Positions 11,226 through 23,400 of a stretch of 64,000 nt of DNA are shown in pieces. The first letter of the stretch is position 1; every line of letters begins with the position of its first letter. The notes below the pieces were generated by a model. The model did not search any database. It saw nothing but the letters and a program-made list of their open reading frames with translations, and was not told where the DNA came from. The DNA is from Pisolithus tinctorius (Eukaryota > Basidiomycota > Agaricomycetes > Boletales > Pisolithaceae), in assembly GCA_024663395.1 (NCBI GenBank), contig JANFAH010000011.1, positions 1,302,001-1,366,000 of the forward strand. The letters are read 5' to 3'. The translations under genes and the position numbers were made by a program.

Positions 11226-12016
11226 TGTGTGACAGCGGGCCGTCTTTCGCGCACATGCCCACCACGAAGAAAGTACGCCAGGTATGCATGACATATCCAT
11301 CGCATTTACCGTCAACGGCTTACATATCTTTGAGGCTTAAAAACGCTTAATGTGTTCATAGGAGTTGTTGTGTTTCACTACTTGGAGATTCACGCCTCAA
11401 ATCGGTATCTTTGTGTTAAACGTCGTGAGGGCGAAGGGATAGTGTTCATGCCATTATGTATGTAGGAACATTGGAAGCTCATGTACACCAGAGTCGAATG
11501 CAGAAAAGCCCAAACATGCCGTTGTATGCAGCAAACCACGGTCCCCAGTGCCGGCTTGTCTTCGTGGTAATCGCGCGGCACAAAGGTGCCATGCCTGCTG
11601 TGGCGGCCTGCACGATGAGCGACACGAGATCTTGTGAGTTTTGTCCTTGCTAGCGTCTGATCATGGCGTGCTCCCCCTTTTCCTGTTCAAGTCACTAAGA
11701 CGTCTTGGTCATAAGGAGCTCCGGCTCTTTGGGGTTTCTGCAGGGCATACCGCATCCCCCCTGCTGGGGCCCCTCACACCTTCAATGATGTAAGTGCCTT
11801 TGATTTTTTCGGACGGCGCGTTCTTGATCATAAGGAGGTGCACCCCTTGGTTACCAAGCCGCTGACATGGTCCGATCATAAGGGGGGGTCCCTGCTGTGG
11901 GGTATTTAATGAGCTTCCTAGGCTTTCTGGCCTGCATTCTCAAACCTCCCAACCCACTGGTAAGTGTCATGTATCTCGTCGAGGAAATCTCTTATGGTTT
12001 TTCCATTCGACAGACA
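11226..12016. other. No gene seen between repeat A and the 12-kb gene pair
   Basis: Only short, uncorroborated frames occur here. Three GGTCATAAGGAG-like or GATCATAAGG-like strings recur between about 11706 and 11885, immediately upstream of the 12017 gene. They may be a short promoter-region repeat; I cannot say more. Confidence 0.4.
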
Positions 12017-12481
12017 ATGGATAACGCACAGCACTCCGACATCCAGACGGATGGCGGAACACTTTACACCGTATGGGGTTTCCTTTTCGGCAGAACCTCA
12101 GGCCCGCGCAGACTGAGCATCCATGTCGACAACACCGGCACCATGACTATTAGTGGCAATCAATACCTCTTTCCTCCTGATGCCTCTATCACCTCAGCGC
12201 GAGTGCGGGTTCGCCACAGGCTGTACATCGTCTTCTTCGACCTCCACCGCCACCAAACCTGTCGAGAGAGCGGTGCATACGTTTTTGTCAGGGTGCAGCC
12301 TGGTCATCAACGTCCCTTGCACATTCGTGCAGAAGATGATCTCCAGGACATCATGAATGGCCTCCTCGTGTTCGTCTCTACTATGTTTCCATCTGCTCAC
12401 CGCACTGACTATATTACAGATTGGCTACACGTTTTCCATCTACAGAGTCCGGATCTGCCGCGACAAATCAATCCTAACTGA
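12017..12481 (+). CDS. Hypothetical protein (154 aa)
   Basis: A single open frame from ATG 12017 (MDNAQHSDIQTDGG) to TGA 12481. An earlier in-frame start at 11897 would add 40 residues with no visible signal value, so the internal ATG is preferred. The product alternates Tyr/Trp/Phe-rich strands (LYTVWGFLFG, RLYIVFFDLH) with polar turns, suggesting a small beta-rich protein. I do not recognise a family. It is on the same strand as the F-box-like/NTase gene that starts about 430 bp downstream, and normal CpG content suggests host rather than decayed-repeat DNA. An unrecognised intron could alter the C-terminus. Confidence 0.5.
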   Translation: MDNAQHSDIQTDGGTLYTVWGFLFGRTSGPRRLSIHVDNTGTMTISGNQYLFPPDASITSARVRVRHRLYIVFFDLHRHQTCRESGAYVFVRVQPGHQRPLHIRAEDDLQDIMNGLLVFVSTMFPSAHRTDYITDWLHVFHLQSPDLPRQINPN

Positions 12482-12909
12482 GGTCCGAGATACTGCCACG
12501 CGGGAAAACCGAGTTACGATACATAGTTTATGGAGCGTCTACCTAAATAACACGCTGGTTCCCTGTTTGACGAAAGGCTGTATGGATCCCGTGATATATA
12601 TTCATAGCTAGCACCTGAGGAATCTACCAAATTGTATGTACGAAATACGAAAACGATTTGAACATTGTACGCATTCCTGTGGCTGTACTGCCACCCACGT
12701 TCTCGCGCGCTTTCTTGCTTCGTCATCTGTGTCCAACGCGCGGCGTCTGCCGTCATCAATTCATCAATCACAGTATGTATTATCACCCTCCCTATACCTT
12801 GTGGTCTGCATTTGTAACATTCGTTGTCACCCCTTGAACCCCTTAACGGGTGTGGCCCTATAAAGGACGATGTTGGGGCTGCACGGAACGTCGCCACCTT
12901 CTCCCAGGT

Positions 12910-13852
12910 ATGTTTCGTTTACCACCTGAACTGCGAAACCACATCCTGGGTTACTGTAGCATCCATGATATTGCTAACTTTGCAAGATTGTTGAGTACGG
13001 CTGCGATCCTCTCCTACTGTTATATCGGATACCGCCTCCGTATTCGAACTGCAGGGTTTTTCTCCAGCTGTGCTGTCCTACTAGGTATCTTGCGCTCCTG
13101 CGACGCTGTCATTTCTGGATCCTTCGCACTTCACATGGTCTTGCCTGCCAACAGCTGTGCTTGGACACCCTCGGACATAGATATTTATGTGCCTTTACGC
13201 CAGATGTGTTACTTATCCATGAAACTAGAATGCGAGGGTACGTCTCTCTCATCCCCTTTGCGCATTAACATGCTCCGACTACCAGCTTGCAGGGTACAAT
13301 ATCATTCACGAGCGTCGCGTCGAGGCCAGCCCTTACAACATGACCGCCATTCGCTCTATCCTCACTTTTTCCAACGGCACCCATCACATTGATGTTATTG
13401 TCTCCAGAACATCGACTGCTATCTCCCCGCTGTTTCAGTTCCACAGCACAGCTGTGATGAATTTCATCAGCGCTGACAGCATTTTTTGCGCGTATCCCAA
13501 CCTGACATTCCATCGCCGTGCGCTCATCAACTCACTTCCCGTTTATAATGGCTCTATCGGCTTCAAGACCATGGCAGCCCTGCAAAAATACGCCTCGCGT
13601 GGTTTCAATTTTGGCACTTGCGAGGACATTCATCACATGCCATATACTTGCAGGTCTATTCCTCGCACTTTGACAGATGGCGGCTGTTTATGGCTTCAAA
13701 TCACTGATCTCCGTCATGACGTCGTGAGGACTACTGAGGTCTTCAAATGCTTGGGAGTTATCAACGTCATGTGGTTGCTTGGTGGGTATGTATGCGGGGC
13801 ATATCCTGCCTTTTTGGATGGCTATTCGTTTGTGTTCGAGAACGAGATGTGA
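12910..13852 (+). CDS. F-box-like / nucleotidyltransferase-fold protein
   Basis: Two exons, 12910-13237 and 13293-13852, joined across a GTACGT..TTGCAG intron (phase 1), give 295 residues. The N-terminus (LPPELRNHILGY) resembles an F-box helix set. Residues of about 69-97 show SGSFALHM followed by SDIDIYV. This is the Gly-Ser plus Asp-x-Asp signature of polymerase-beta-type nucleotidyltransferases, a fold seen in many uncharacterised basidiomycete proteins. Seen: the motifs, intron and reading frame. Known: GS and DxD bind nucleotide and metal in that superfamily. Inferred: a possible adaptor or modifying role, substrate unknown. A partial second copy of the C-terminal end lies downstream near 14041, so the locus has duplicated. 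Confidence 0.65.
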
Positions 13853-14040
13853 GTTCATGAAGCATCCAATCGTGTGCGTGGACTCATTCTCTGAAGGGAT
13901 CGTCTCTCCGATCGGCGCTTCATCGGAAGTGAGGAGGTTTAGCTTTTTTCTTGGCGGCAAGGGCTAGGGTTGAAATGTTATTGGCAATTAGAGACGGGAC
14001 CTACGGGTGGGCTGCAATGACAAAGAGATGCATGTACAAA

Positions 14041-14113
14041 CTATCCTGCCTTTCTGGATGGCTATTCATTCATATTTAACAACAACACATTATCTGAAGA
14101 TGAATGCACGCTG
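14041..14113 (+). pseudogene. Remnant of a duplicated C-terminal end of the F-box-like/NTase gene
   Basis: The sequence encodes YPAFLDGYSFIFNNN. It closely matches the last residues of the upstream gene (AYPAFLDGYSFVFENEM at 13799-13849). Nothing else of that gene is evident beside it. It marks an older tandem duplication. The rest of 13853-14605 holds no gene I can support. Confidence 0.6.
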
Positions 14114-14605
14114 CAATAGAAAAGTTGGAGTGATACAGATATTGTTTGCTAGCCGTATATTATGGGAGTCGATGACGTGTCCGTAAACAAGGTGCCTGCC
14201 GTCCCCGACGGCCCTATCCTCTAGTGGTTAATTTCGAGGATATGAATCGTCGCATTAAGTTTGCCAGAATGTGTCCTCTGAGGTTGAAATCGAGCCAGTT
14301 GTCACCTGCGAAATGGCTCTGCGAGCGTCTCCTTGTCCCTTGCAGAATATTGATATTCGAGGAACTTTTTCACCATCCACATGCCTGTGAAGCTGATTTA
14401 TGCCTCCCAAAAGAACCTTGCAAGGTGGATGATAACGTAGATCGAGAGCAGATACCGGAGGGTTGGACTACCGTGCTTGCCTGTTACATCAACAGCAAGT
14501 GAAGGTCCGCTCCTCAGTGAGAGTAAGTTACCCCAGGCAATACGTAGATAGTGCGTGGTGCTTCCACGAAGGGACTGCAGACTTGTGCAGTTTTCACCCC
14601 AATAA

Positions 14606-14675
14606 TGGTATTCAAAGTGCACTAAGCCGACAACTAAGCCAGCAAATTTTGCTCGCTAAACCCTACTAAACTTTT
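14606..14675 (+). repeat. Left terminal inverted repeat of PIF/Harbinger element 1
   Basis: Imperfect inverted match of about 70 bp to 18462-18538. The right copy is a few bases longer in the middle (an extra GACTAAGCT-like block). Confidence 0.85.
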
Positions 14676-14720
14676 CCTAAGATTTTCACCATGTAGATAA
14701 TTCAAGCGGAGTTTTAAAGC

Positions 14721-16540
14721 ATGCCTCCCCTCCGCCCAAACCTTCGACGTTCTGCTCGCCTACAGGTCAAGTCTGTAACTATCATGGCCAGGGCCCCCTC
14801 TGTTGCTAGTACAAGAAATCCCCCCCCCCTGTCCGTCCCCCAACCCTCCCCCAATGCTGCGTCATCCAAGCCCAAGCCGAGGGCTTCTGGGGGCGAAACT
14901 ATTTACTGGGAGAGGTATACCCACCTTACCAGAGAGCTACTGACTTGGCTATGGGAAAATCCTGCAGATCGTGCCATCCTATTCAACGAGAGGAGAGATC
15001 AGAGTGCCCTGGGGAATGCAAGGCCCCATGCCCATCGCAAAAAAGAGATCAACGCTGTTATCGCTCAAGTGATCTTCTCCAAAGATCTTGTATATGGGGC
15101 AGTTTATGCGACCCAGACTGAGAGGTTTGCTTCAGCAGTTGGTAGCCGCCTGGCAAGGTATGTCTTATCACATTGTTCCAAGAGATTAATCGAAATCCTT
15201 GTTACAGCTTGAAGGCCAAATATCGGCAACAAGCATCAAGGTTTAAGTCCACCGGTGAAGGCATCGATCCTACCAATCCAGCTTATTCCAACCTTCTGGG
15301 TATGTACCATGGTCCTCCTCTGTACACCATGTGGCCAATCTCACACACGGTTTTTATTTTAGAGGAAGTTGTCGCAGAGTTCCCATTCTGGGAGGAATGC
15401 AATCGCATGTGGCACGGGAACCCTACTTATGATGCAAGATTATTCAATCCAGCTCCTGGCACAAACCGGACGGGCGACTTTCTTTCCATCGTGAATCAGG
15501 GTGGCACTACTGTGACTGTGACTCCTAGCGGCTCTACTGCAACTGCAACTGTGACTCCTACAGTCGCTGATACGCAAGTCCAACAACTGACCAACCAGAA
15601 CAATACAATGGCAGGGGGCAATCTGGAAGTCGAACCTTTCGGGAGTTTTACGCTAATCAACCCTCAGGGTACTTCTGGACCTTTCACAGGTGAGGGCGCG
15701 AGTATCAATGACTTTTCTATGGGTGGGACGGAGCAGGGGGAGGATGAGGATGAAGAGGGGGAGGTATGCGAGGGAAGGGGGCCTGGGGAACACCCTCAGT
15801 TCATGTCAGTTAATTCTGAACTAACGTTCAATGATGGTGCAGTGAATGACACCTGCCACGTGAGTCGTTATAAAACTCCTCACTCATGTTACTAATGGGA
15901 ACCTTAGCCTGTTGATTCTACCCATACGATATTGCCATTCAACAAGCCTGGCCGTCGAACACTGTCATGGGACAACCGTTCGGCATTCCGGATGTCTCCA
16001 TATGCCAGATCCCCCCCCTCTGTTATCTCTACATCTACAACGACCTCTGCTGTCAGTGATGGTGCTAGCCAGCGCCAGGTGGCAAGCTCTGAGACCTCTC
16101 AAACGAAGGGGAAAAACATGCTTACTCAGCTCAAGGCGGATTTCAACGAGCGGCTTGGTGAGTTAAATGGAAATTCCTTGGATCAGCGGTGCCAGTTAGC
16201 TGCACTCAAGACCGAACGCAAAGTGGTCAAGACCCAGGCTTATATGCGCGACAAGGAGATAGCTCATTTGGAAGCAGAGGGTGAGAAGGAGCGTAGGGAG
16301 GCTCAGAAGATCCACGAGCGTTTTATGGAGAGAAAAAAGTTAGACATACAATACCTCAAGGAGGAAGGGGAGAATCTCCATCTCAGAGTCCAACTGGCAA
16401 TGCTCCAAGCTCAACCAACCTCGTCTTCGGACCCCAAGTCCCAAGTTTTCAATGGCGCCTCATCCTCCACCACCACTGCGCCGTCTCTTTATCCCACCTC
16501 GCCTTCCACTGCCTTTGATGATCTCGTTGCAGATGCCTGA
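14721..16540 (+). CDS. Myb/SANT-like accessory protein of PIF/Harbinger element 1 (552 aa)
   Basis: Four exons join in frame: 14721-15157, 15208-15299, 15363-15859 and 15908-16540. All introns are GT..AG with GTATGT or GTGAGT donors. The product starts with a basic, Pro-rich tail. A Trp/Lys-rich domain spans about residues 55-200 (LLTWLWENPAD, KYRQQASRFKSTGEG, then EFPFWEECNRMWHG), typical of the DNA-binding partner these transposons encode. A Thr/Val/Gly-rich linker and an acidic stretch follow. The last ~120 residues before the Ser/Thr-rich tail form a Lys/Glu-rich probable coiled coil (DKEIAHLEAEGEKERREAQK). Family knowledge: the Myb-like protein binds element ends and brings the transposase. 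Codon phase is perfect across all junctions, which supports an intact gene. Confidence 0.85.
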
Positions 16541-16714
16541 ATACCAATCAACCTCATACGTGCTGTATCGCTCTTCTCCCGAATCCCCTTTGTTTTTCTA
16601 TTTTCCACAACTATAGCCTACGTACTTACTAGTACAATGTATGTGCGCATGTGGAATAAAACAGTTGTCTTTCCTGTGATTCAAAGTGCTTCGTACATGC
16701 ACATGTGGTGTAGT

Positions 16715-18288
16715 CTACATGCGAATCCCACGTTGCTCGAACAGCCTTTCCATCAGCATCAGGCGATGTTGCTGCCCCGGTGTCCCCCGTTGTTCCTCAC
16801 CTACATCCTCATCCCCACCACCATCCAACTCCTCGCCTTCCCTTATCGCCCAGCGCATTGTTCCTTCGCCAAGCGTATCCCTCCGGTCACTCTCAAAGCG
16901 AATGACCATGTTGTGTAGGATCATGCAGCACATGATCCAATACACGGTAACATGTAAGTCGCTGTCCTTATTCACCTTGAACCGAAGCTCTTGCAACGAC
17001 TGAAAGCGGCCTTTGAGGGCTGCAAATGCATGTTCCACCCTTACTCGCACCTTCGAAACACTGAGAACGGTATTTCTGCACAACTGGCCTGCAGGTGCGC
17101 ACCTTTGATAAATATTGATTGTATATATTCTGTCTACGTGTCAGGCTACCTCCCCTTGGCTTCTTGAAAGGCACGACACACCACTTCTCCGTCGGATAGG
17201 CAGAGTCTGCCCAAATCCAGTGATGCGGGGGGATGAAGCTCGCGGGATCCTGGTACATTCTTGTTCCTCGGAAGGCAAATGCGTCGTGCACGCTACCGGG
17301 TTGCCCCAAGGCATAATCCACTATGCTGAGGTTATGTGTCATGATTACAGCCTTCGCATTTCAAGTGAGCGTTCATTCCCAATCTGACATTTAAACCTAC
17401 CTGACAATTTAGTGAAAAACGCGATTTCCGATCATAAAATGCATCTCCAAACATTCCTGGCCGTGCGTGAAAGTTTACTGAAGTCCCATCAGCCGCAAAC
17501 ACCCCGTTTCTCCATGCATGGCAAGTCCGTGACTCCACGAATGTCCGTGCTTGACGCATTTCCTCCGAACGGACATGCGGGATGTAGATGAATCTATCAT
17601 GCTGATCGAGAATTGCAGCCATGATGCGGTGTGTACAGTTCACCACTGTCCCAACACTGACACCGGCCCATTGCCCAATATCTTCAGGGGAGCAAGCATT
17701 GCCATAATGACCCGCGCGAAAGAGGAAGATCACGAGTTGGATAGACACTGGTAACTGCTTGTTATTTGATTGGTTATGGAAGACAGGGTGGTGACTGATT
17801 TGATCAAGGATATCATCGAATATCTCTGGATTAACGCGCAACTTTTTACGAAAGAGGTCCGGGCGATGTTCTGCAAAGTGTTCCAGAAGGTGCAGCTGAG
17901 GCGCTCTCGGCATTGGTTCCGCTGGGCGTTCAAGTACCCTGGCGGCCTCAACCTCGTCACGTAGGGCTTGGATCGCACTCAGCAAGTTTGTATAAGGTGC
18001 GGCAATCATATCTGTTGTGGAAATAGAGCTGGTAGATGCTGATTCTGAGTCAACTGACATGGATCCCAGGGCTGAAAGGATCGGCGATTCCAGGGAGAGG
18101 GGGGAAATGATCATCGGGCTCAGTGGGCTAGGGGAAGAGTTAGACGATGTATCCGTCCAACTGGTGAGCTCTGAATCCATCTCATCAAATAGTTGTGCTC
18201 TAATCTCTTCGTTTTGCATTTGGGTAGCAGTGATCGCCACGATGTTGAGAAGTTCCAGTATTTCTACGCGGAGGGATACCCTCGGCAT
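16715..18288 (-). CDS. PIF/Harbinger DDE transposase (490 aa)
   Basis: Three exons, 18288-17401, 17351-17103 and 17050-16715, join in frame through 49- and 52-nt introns. The N-terminal half has an acidic Ser-rich region, then a helix-turn-helix-like segment (WAGVSVGTVVNCTHRIM). The DDE nuclease triad is visible as Asp in FAADGTSVNF, Asp in WIWADSAYP and Glu in RVRVEHAFAALKGRF, in the right order. The protein should cut and rejoin element ends with the Myb-like partner. Its 3' end faces that gene across about 170 bp. No inactivating change was seen, so the element may be autonomous. Confidence 0.88.
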
Positions 18289-18461
18289 CTTGATGGATGG
18301 GTGGACAACCTAATCTATCACTTGTTCCATTTTTTACACTACTACATGTATACTACGCTTCGAAGCACTTGTATGATAATTTGGGACATAGAAAACTCGG
18401 ACATTGGATATCTAGAAAGAGAATGTGCCGATTCGGAGCTTGAACTCCCTCTCGGCCACAC

Positions 18462-18538
18462 AAAGTTTAGTAGGGTTTAGCGCGCAAAATTTGCCAGCTT
18501 AGTTGTCAGCTTAGTCGGCTAGTGCGCTTTGAATACCA
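18462..18538 (-). repeat. Right terminal inverted repeat of PIF/Harbinger element 1
   Basis: Inverted partner of 14606-14675. On the plus strand it ends in CTTTGAATACCA, followed by TTA. Confidence 0.85.
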
Positions 18539-18883
18539 TTAATGGCAAAGACCCCCAAATTCCGAGGGAATTCTCGAAGGAATTTACAATAATGTAGGAG
18601 CTGCAACGTTATCCTCGCCTTTCCTGTCAAGGTTTTGCAGTAATAGACGCGAAATAGGTGCGTTTTGAATTCAAGCAGACATACTATGGATACGATTGGC
18701 GACAAGTACGGCCCAACCTCTGGATACAGTAGTAAAAGGGAGGAGCATGGGTAGATGGACAGCAGGAGTATAAAGCGAGAGAACAAAGATGAGATATAGA
18801 TGAAAGACAAGAAGTGAGGGTGTAAAACATGCGAAACACCATGGCTCCCACGTCCGTGGGGACTAAGACTTACATGCCGCCTT

Positions 18884-19828
18884 CTACTTGGGGGGCGGAG
18901 TAGGGGGGCCTGGGCAGAGTAAGACCACACTCTTCCCAAGTTAAAACAACACCGACAGAACTCACCAAACAAACCAGGACGTGAGGGAGGCGTAGCAGGC
19001 CTGGGAGATACCGGACCACTCGGTACCATAGAAGGCATAAGGGCGGGATTTGCTGCACGAGCAATCAGTGCAAGATAACATACCAGGTTAGTCCGAACGG
19101 CATGACCGCCAAAAAGAAAGCAAATGGGACTTACGCCTCCACTGCGCCCAAGCTGGCATGTTCGTGTTCGAGACAGGGTTAGGCGCTTCGATTTGTGGTA
19201 CTGGGGCAGGGGCAGGAGCGGGAAGACCTTTAGGCGCTTTCTCACGTCGGGTTGGTTTATGAACGACACGCCACGCAGGACGAGCTTGAACAGGGGGACC
19301 ATCGTCAACAGGTGGTGGCGTCGCTGCTGCGGGAGGGGGTGGCATGGGTTCCTGGGGCTTGTGTGAAGAAGAAAAAATGAATCAACATTAATTTGACACA
19401 AAAGAAAGGGGAAGAACTGCGTACATGTGGTCTCCAATCAGGCGTATACTCCCCTCCAGCGCCATGTTTGGACTTCACAGCCATCAATTCAGCTATTTCA
19501 CTGTGCGTATTTGTCCGTTTCCATTCAATGATATCAGAAGGCCAGAAAGCCAAGGAAGAAGATGGAGTAAGAGGACGCCCGATCGCCTTGGGAGGACAGG
19601 AAGATCAGATCTGGAAGTACTCACAACTGCAACTGTCTACGCTCATCCCTCAACTTCCCCACCTCGGCGAGAAGAATTCTGACTTCGCCGGCGAGGGCTT
19701 TGCTGAAGTCGTTCAAGTACCTGTTAGTTTGGTGAGCCGATCAATCCGCGACTTCACAGGCGAAGGAATGATGGATTTTACTTCGGAGGAGCGCCGTTAT
19801 ATGGGTTTGGACTTTTGTTTGCTGACAT
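18884..19828 (-). CDS. Conserved basidiomycete protein of unknown function, apparently frameshifted near its start
   Basis: Proposed exons on the minus strand are 19828-19625, 19500-19426/19425, 19357-19135, 19052-18966 and 18909-18884. They give a coiled-coil-like N-terminus (DFSKALAGEVRILLAEVG, then LQFEIAELMAVKSKHG) and a long Pro-rich tail (PPPVDDGPPVQARPAWRVVH, ending FGPPTPPPK). I believe this layout matches a family widespread in agaricomycetes, but I cannot check. Two frame breaks lie in the first exon: near 19785 (PP then EVKS) and near 19720 (LTG then YLNDF). Each looks like a short deletion. They could be real mutations, sequencing indels, or unusual introns I failed to model. Later junctions are all in phase. 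Confidence 0.55.
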
Positions 19829-20417
19829 GCTTTGGTATTGGAATGCAGACGCCGTACTTTGGTAGAGAGACGGAGCGAAAAATTGTTTGCAGTGGCGATG
19901 GTTGATCGAAGGGTATAAGAGACGATCGCTCTAGCCGTCACCCGTTCAGGTGATAGCGATGGTAACGTGATAGACGTTAACTGTTGCTGACTCGTCGAGA
20001 AGCAAAGGAAGAGTGTAGGTTCGTTTGGAACTACCGCTGAGCCCGCCGCCGGAGCTTCGACTCGAACACGAGGCAGATAAATCGCCAACCGCTATTAGGA
20101 TTTGTAAACGTTGTCCTAACCAAGAGAAAATCAAATCTGTCTGAGGCCTCCACCGTGGCCTGCGGATTATTGGAATGCTTCGACCCAACTGGAAGGAACG
20201 AGTATACGACCTAAATCACTGAACCAGTGCAAAAACTTGTTGATTACTAAACCGAAGAACGACAATACCGTTTATGTTAAGGCACATCATCACCAACTCG
20301 TCTTCACCACTAAAGTTATAGACCATCACCGAGAGATATCTTTTATACAAGCGTGTGAGACATATGATAGTGTTATGGGAACTGAGTGGGACTACGATTC
20401 AAGTGATAGAAATAATG
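19829..20417. other. Intergenic, no gene seen
   Basis: Presumed upstream region of the 18884-19828 gene and 3' flank of HSP78. Frames here are short and without recognisable content. Confidence 0.4.
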
Positions 20418-23400
20418 TTAGACAATGCTGGGTTCTTCCTTTTCGGCGATGCTAGGGTCAGCAGGATGGTTGTCTTGGATTTGAAGATTGTCACGGCCCT
20501 CCATGGCCCTAATGTGAACCGTATCGCCGTTGCTGCGGGTAGCAATAGCATGTCAGCCCAGAAAAAGGTAAATGAATAAATAAAAAGCGTACCGGATGGT
20601 TCCCTTCAGCAATTTCTGTGCCAGGGGGAAAAGCACGTCCGACCGTACAACTCGAGCAATAGCGCGAGCACCATAGACCTCTGAATAACCCTTCTTAGCG
20701 AGCCAATGCTTAGTCGCATCGTCGACATCCAGCGTAATCCGTCGATCTCTGAGTCGAGAAGCGACATCCCTCAACCGCAATGAGACGATATCCAGAATCG
20801 ACTTGGGCGAAAGCTTATTGAATACTAGAATGGAGTCAAGGCGGTTAAGAAGTTCGGGAGGGAAGTAGTCGGAGGTACGTTCCATGACGAGTGCTTTCGC
20901 TTCATCAGTCACGGTACCGTTCGCGTCGCACGAGGTGCTTTGGGCTAGTATGTCGCTTCCGATGTTACTAGTCAAGCAAACAATCGTATTCTATGCCTTA
21001 TGAACAACTGATCCACAAAGACACTAGACAAATACCTTGAAATCGACTTTCCGCCCTTGACTGTCTGTGAGGCTTCCCTCGTCGAGAATTTGAAGTAGGA
21101 TCATGGAAACGTCCTGCTTTGGGATCAGACCAATGTATATTTTACATAACTTTAAAAACAGAACCTTGTGAGCTTTCTCGAGTTCGTCAAGGAGGATGAC
21201 GGCTTCCCATGCATTATTTACTTGTTGAGGGAATACCTTGCACTGGTAACTTACCATATGGCTTCCGCCGCACAGCTTCCGTTAGTTGGCCTGCGAAAGG
21301 ATGGTGAATAACCAACATCGAGAACATTCCATGATAACCTTACCGCCCTCCTCGAAACCTACATATCCCGGAGCAGCACCAATGAGACGCGAGACGGTGT
21401 GTCGGTCATGGAACTATTCCCAAAATAGACACAGCTTTAGCACACATTGTATAGAAGGAGACTGGCATACTTCAGACATATTGACAGTGATACTATGAAG
21501 CGTCAGTCAATGACTAGCCAATGGAACAAGTGCAACTTACAGTCCTCGCTGCTCGTCATTAAACAGAAATCCTGCCAAAGCCTTCGAAAGCTCCGTCTAG
21601 TGACAGACATTCAGAAGATATTCCATGCTTCCAGACATATGGTAGTACCTTTCCAACGCCGGTGGGCCCAAGGAAAAGGAATGATGCGACGGGTCTGTTC
21701 GGTGCTTGCAGCCCGGCACGAGATATCCGCACGGCGTCGCTTACAGCCACGACGGCATGGTCTTGTCCGACCACCCGTTGCTTCAGCGATTCCTCCATCT
21801 AAGAGGACATTACTGCTTGTTTTGTCAAAGGTCCGATTTCTGAAACTTACATGAACTAATTTCTCCCGCTCGCCTTTAAGCAAGTTCTGAACAGGTATTC
21901 CCGTAGCTTTTGCAACGACTCTCGCAATATCATTGCTGGTAACTCTGTCGTGTAACATAGCGAGTGGACTTTCCTCATCTACTTCTCGTGGTTCACCATC
22001 CTTGGGAAGTTGATGTTCCAAATCAGGGATAATCCCGAACCGGAGTTGGGAGGCTCTTTCGTATTGTCCTTGACGTTGGGCAACCTCGAGTTCGTGTTTT
22101 GCATCTTCCAGTCGTTTCTTGAGGTCCTTAATCCGGTCAAGTCTCGCACGTTCTAAAGTAAAATGTTAGTTGACACATTCGCATCAAAGACACAAAATGA
22201 TCACCGTTCTGCCAGATCGCAGTCAACTCTTCAGCCTCTCCTTTCTTCCGTTGCAAATCGCTTTCAAGTTTGGCTCTCCGTTCAACGCTGAAGACGTCGG
22301 TTTCCTTCTTCAGACTCTCCAACTCGATTTGAAGCGTCATGATTTCGCGATCTAGGGCTTCGAGTTCATCTGGTTTGGATTCTTGAGCCAGTCGAAGTGC
22401 AGACGCCGCCTCATCGACCAAGTCGATCGCTTTGTCAGGGAGGTAGCGGTCGGAAATGTATCGTGCGCTGTATACGGCAGCTGTGTTGGTGAGCAATAGT
22501 GATATACGACCCAACTCCGATAAAGACTTACCCGTTACTAGTGCACTGTCAGCGATCTCCACACCGTGGTGGACTTCGTACCGAGGCTTGAGACCTCGGA
22601 GAATGGAGATGGTAGATTCGACAGTCGGTTCGTCGATCTGAACAGGCTGAAAACGACGTTCCAAAGCCGCGTCTTTACCTATCGTCTTCCTATATTCATC
22701 CGCTGCATATCCATCAGATGAGGACGTGTATACAGTGAGAACACTCACTAGTAGTAGCCCCGACTAGTCGCAGGCCACGTGCCAACGCTGGCTTTATCAT
22801 TTGCCCACCGTCGACGCTTCCTTCTGCTTTTCCTAAATTAAAGAGCATGTCTGCAGCACCACAATCATTGACAATGCAAACAAGGTCTCGATGAAAGCCA
22901 CTCACGAACTTCGTCTATGAAACATATGATTTTGCCGGCCTGATAATAAATGTAGCCACTGTGAACTTAGAAGACGGATGGAACCCACCTCCTCTTCTAT
23001 ATCTCGTATCAGAGCCTTAAATTTCTCCTCAAATTGGCCACGAATTCCTGAGCCAGCCAATATGGCAGAGAGATCGAGAGAAAGCACTCTCTTGTCTTGA
23101 AGAGACTACAAGGATATGGAGCCAGTCTGACAGATCGACCAGGTGAATTGACTAACCTCCGGTACCTCACCTGCGACGATACGGCTTGCAAGTCCCTCGA
23201 TAATGGCGGTTTTTCCAACGCCAGGGGGTCCGATGAGCTGAGTAGTGGATGAGTCCCAAAGGTTAGCTAGGAAAGGAACAACGCACCACTGGGTTTGACT
23301 TTGTTCTCCGAGAAAGAACTGGAAATTATCAAGCTGTGACCAGTCAATGAGATTGAAGAACTGACTTTGTATGGTCCTCCGAATTTCTTACGGTAGATAC

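Larger units (their letters stand above)
14606..18538. mobile_element. PIF/Harbinger DNA transposon, apparently complete
   Basis: About 3.9 kb bounded by inverted repeats (14606-14675 and 18462-18538) that share TGGTATTCAAAG at the tips and CTAAACCCTACTAAACT inside. It carries the two genes expected of the superfamily, a Myb/SANT-like accessory protein (plus) and a DDE transposase (minus), arranged convergently. Neither has a stop or frameshift in my exon models. The flanking trinucleotides are TAA (left) and TTA (right); the family normally duplicates one TWA triplet, so either one base has changed or the boundary is off by one. Confidence 0.85.

Noticed and set aside
14205..14300. tRNA-like A box (CCTCTAGTGGTTAA)
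   Set aside because: No proper B box (GGTTCGANTCC) or acceptor pairing follows, so not a tRNA gene.
18511..19437. 308-codon minus-strand frame
   Set aside because: It overlaps the spliced gene at 18884-19828, runs through its introns in another frame and has no recognisable content.
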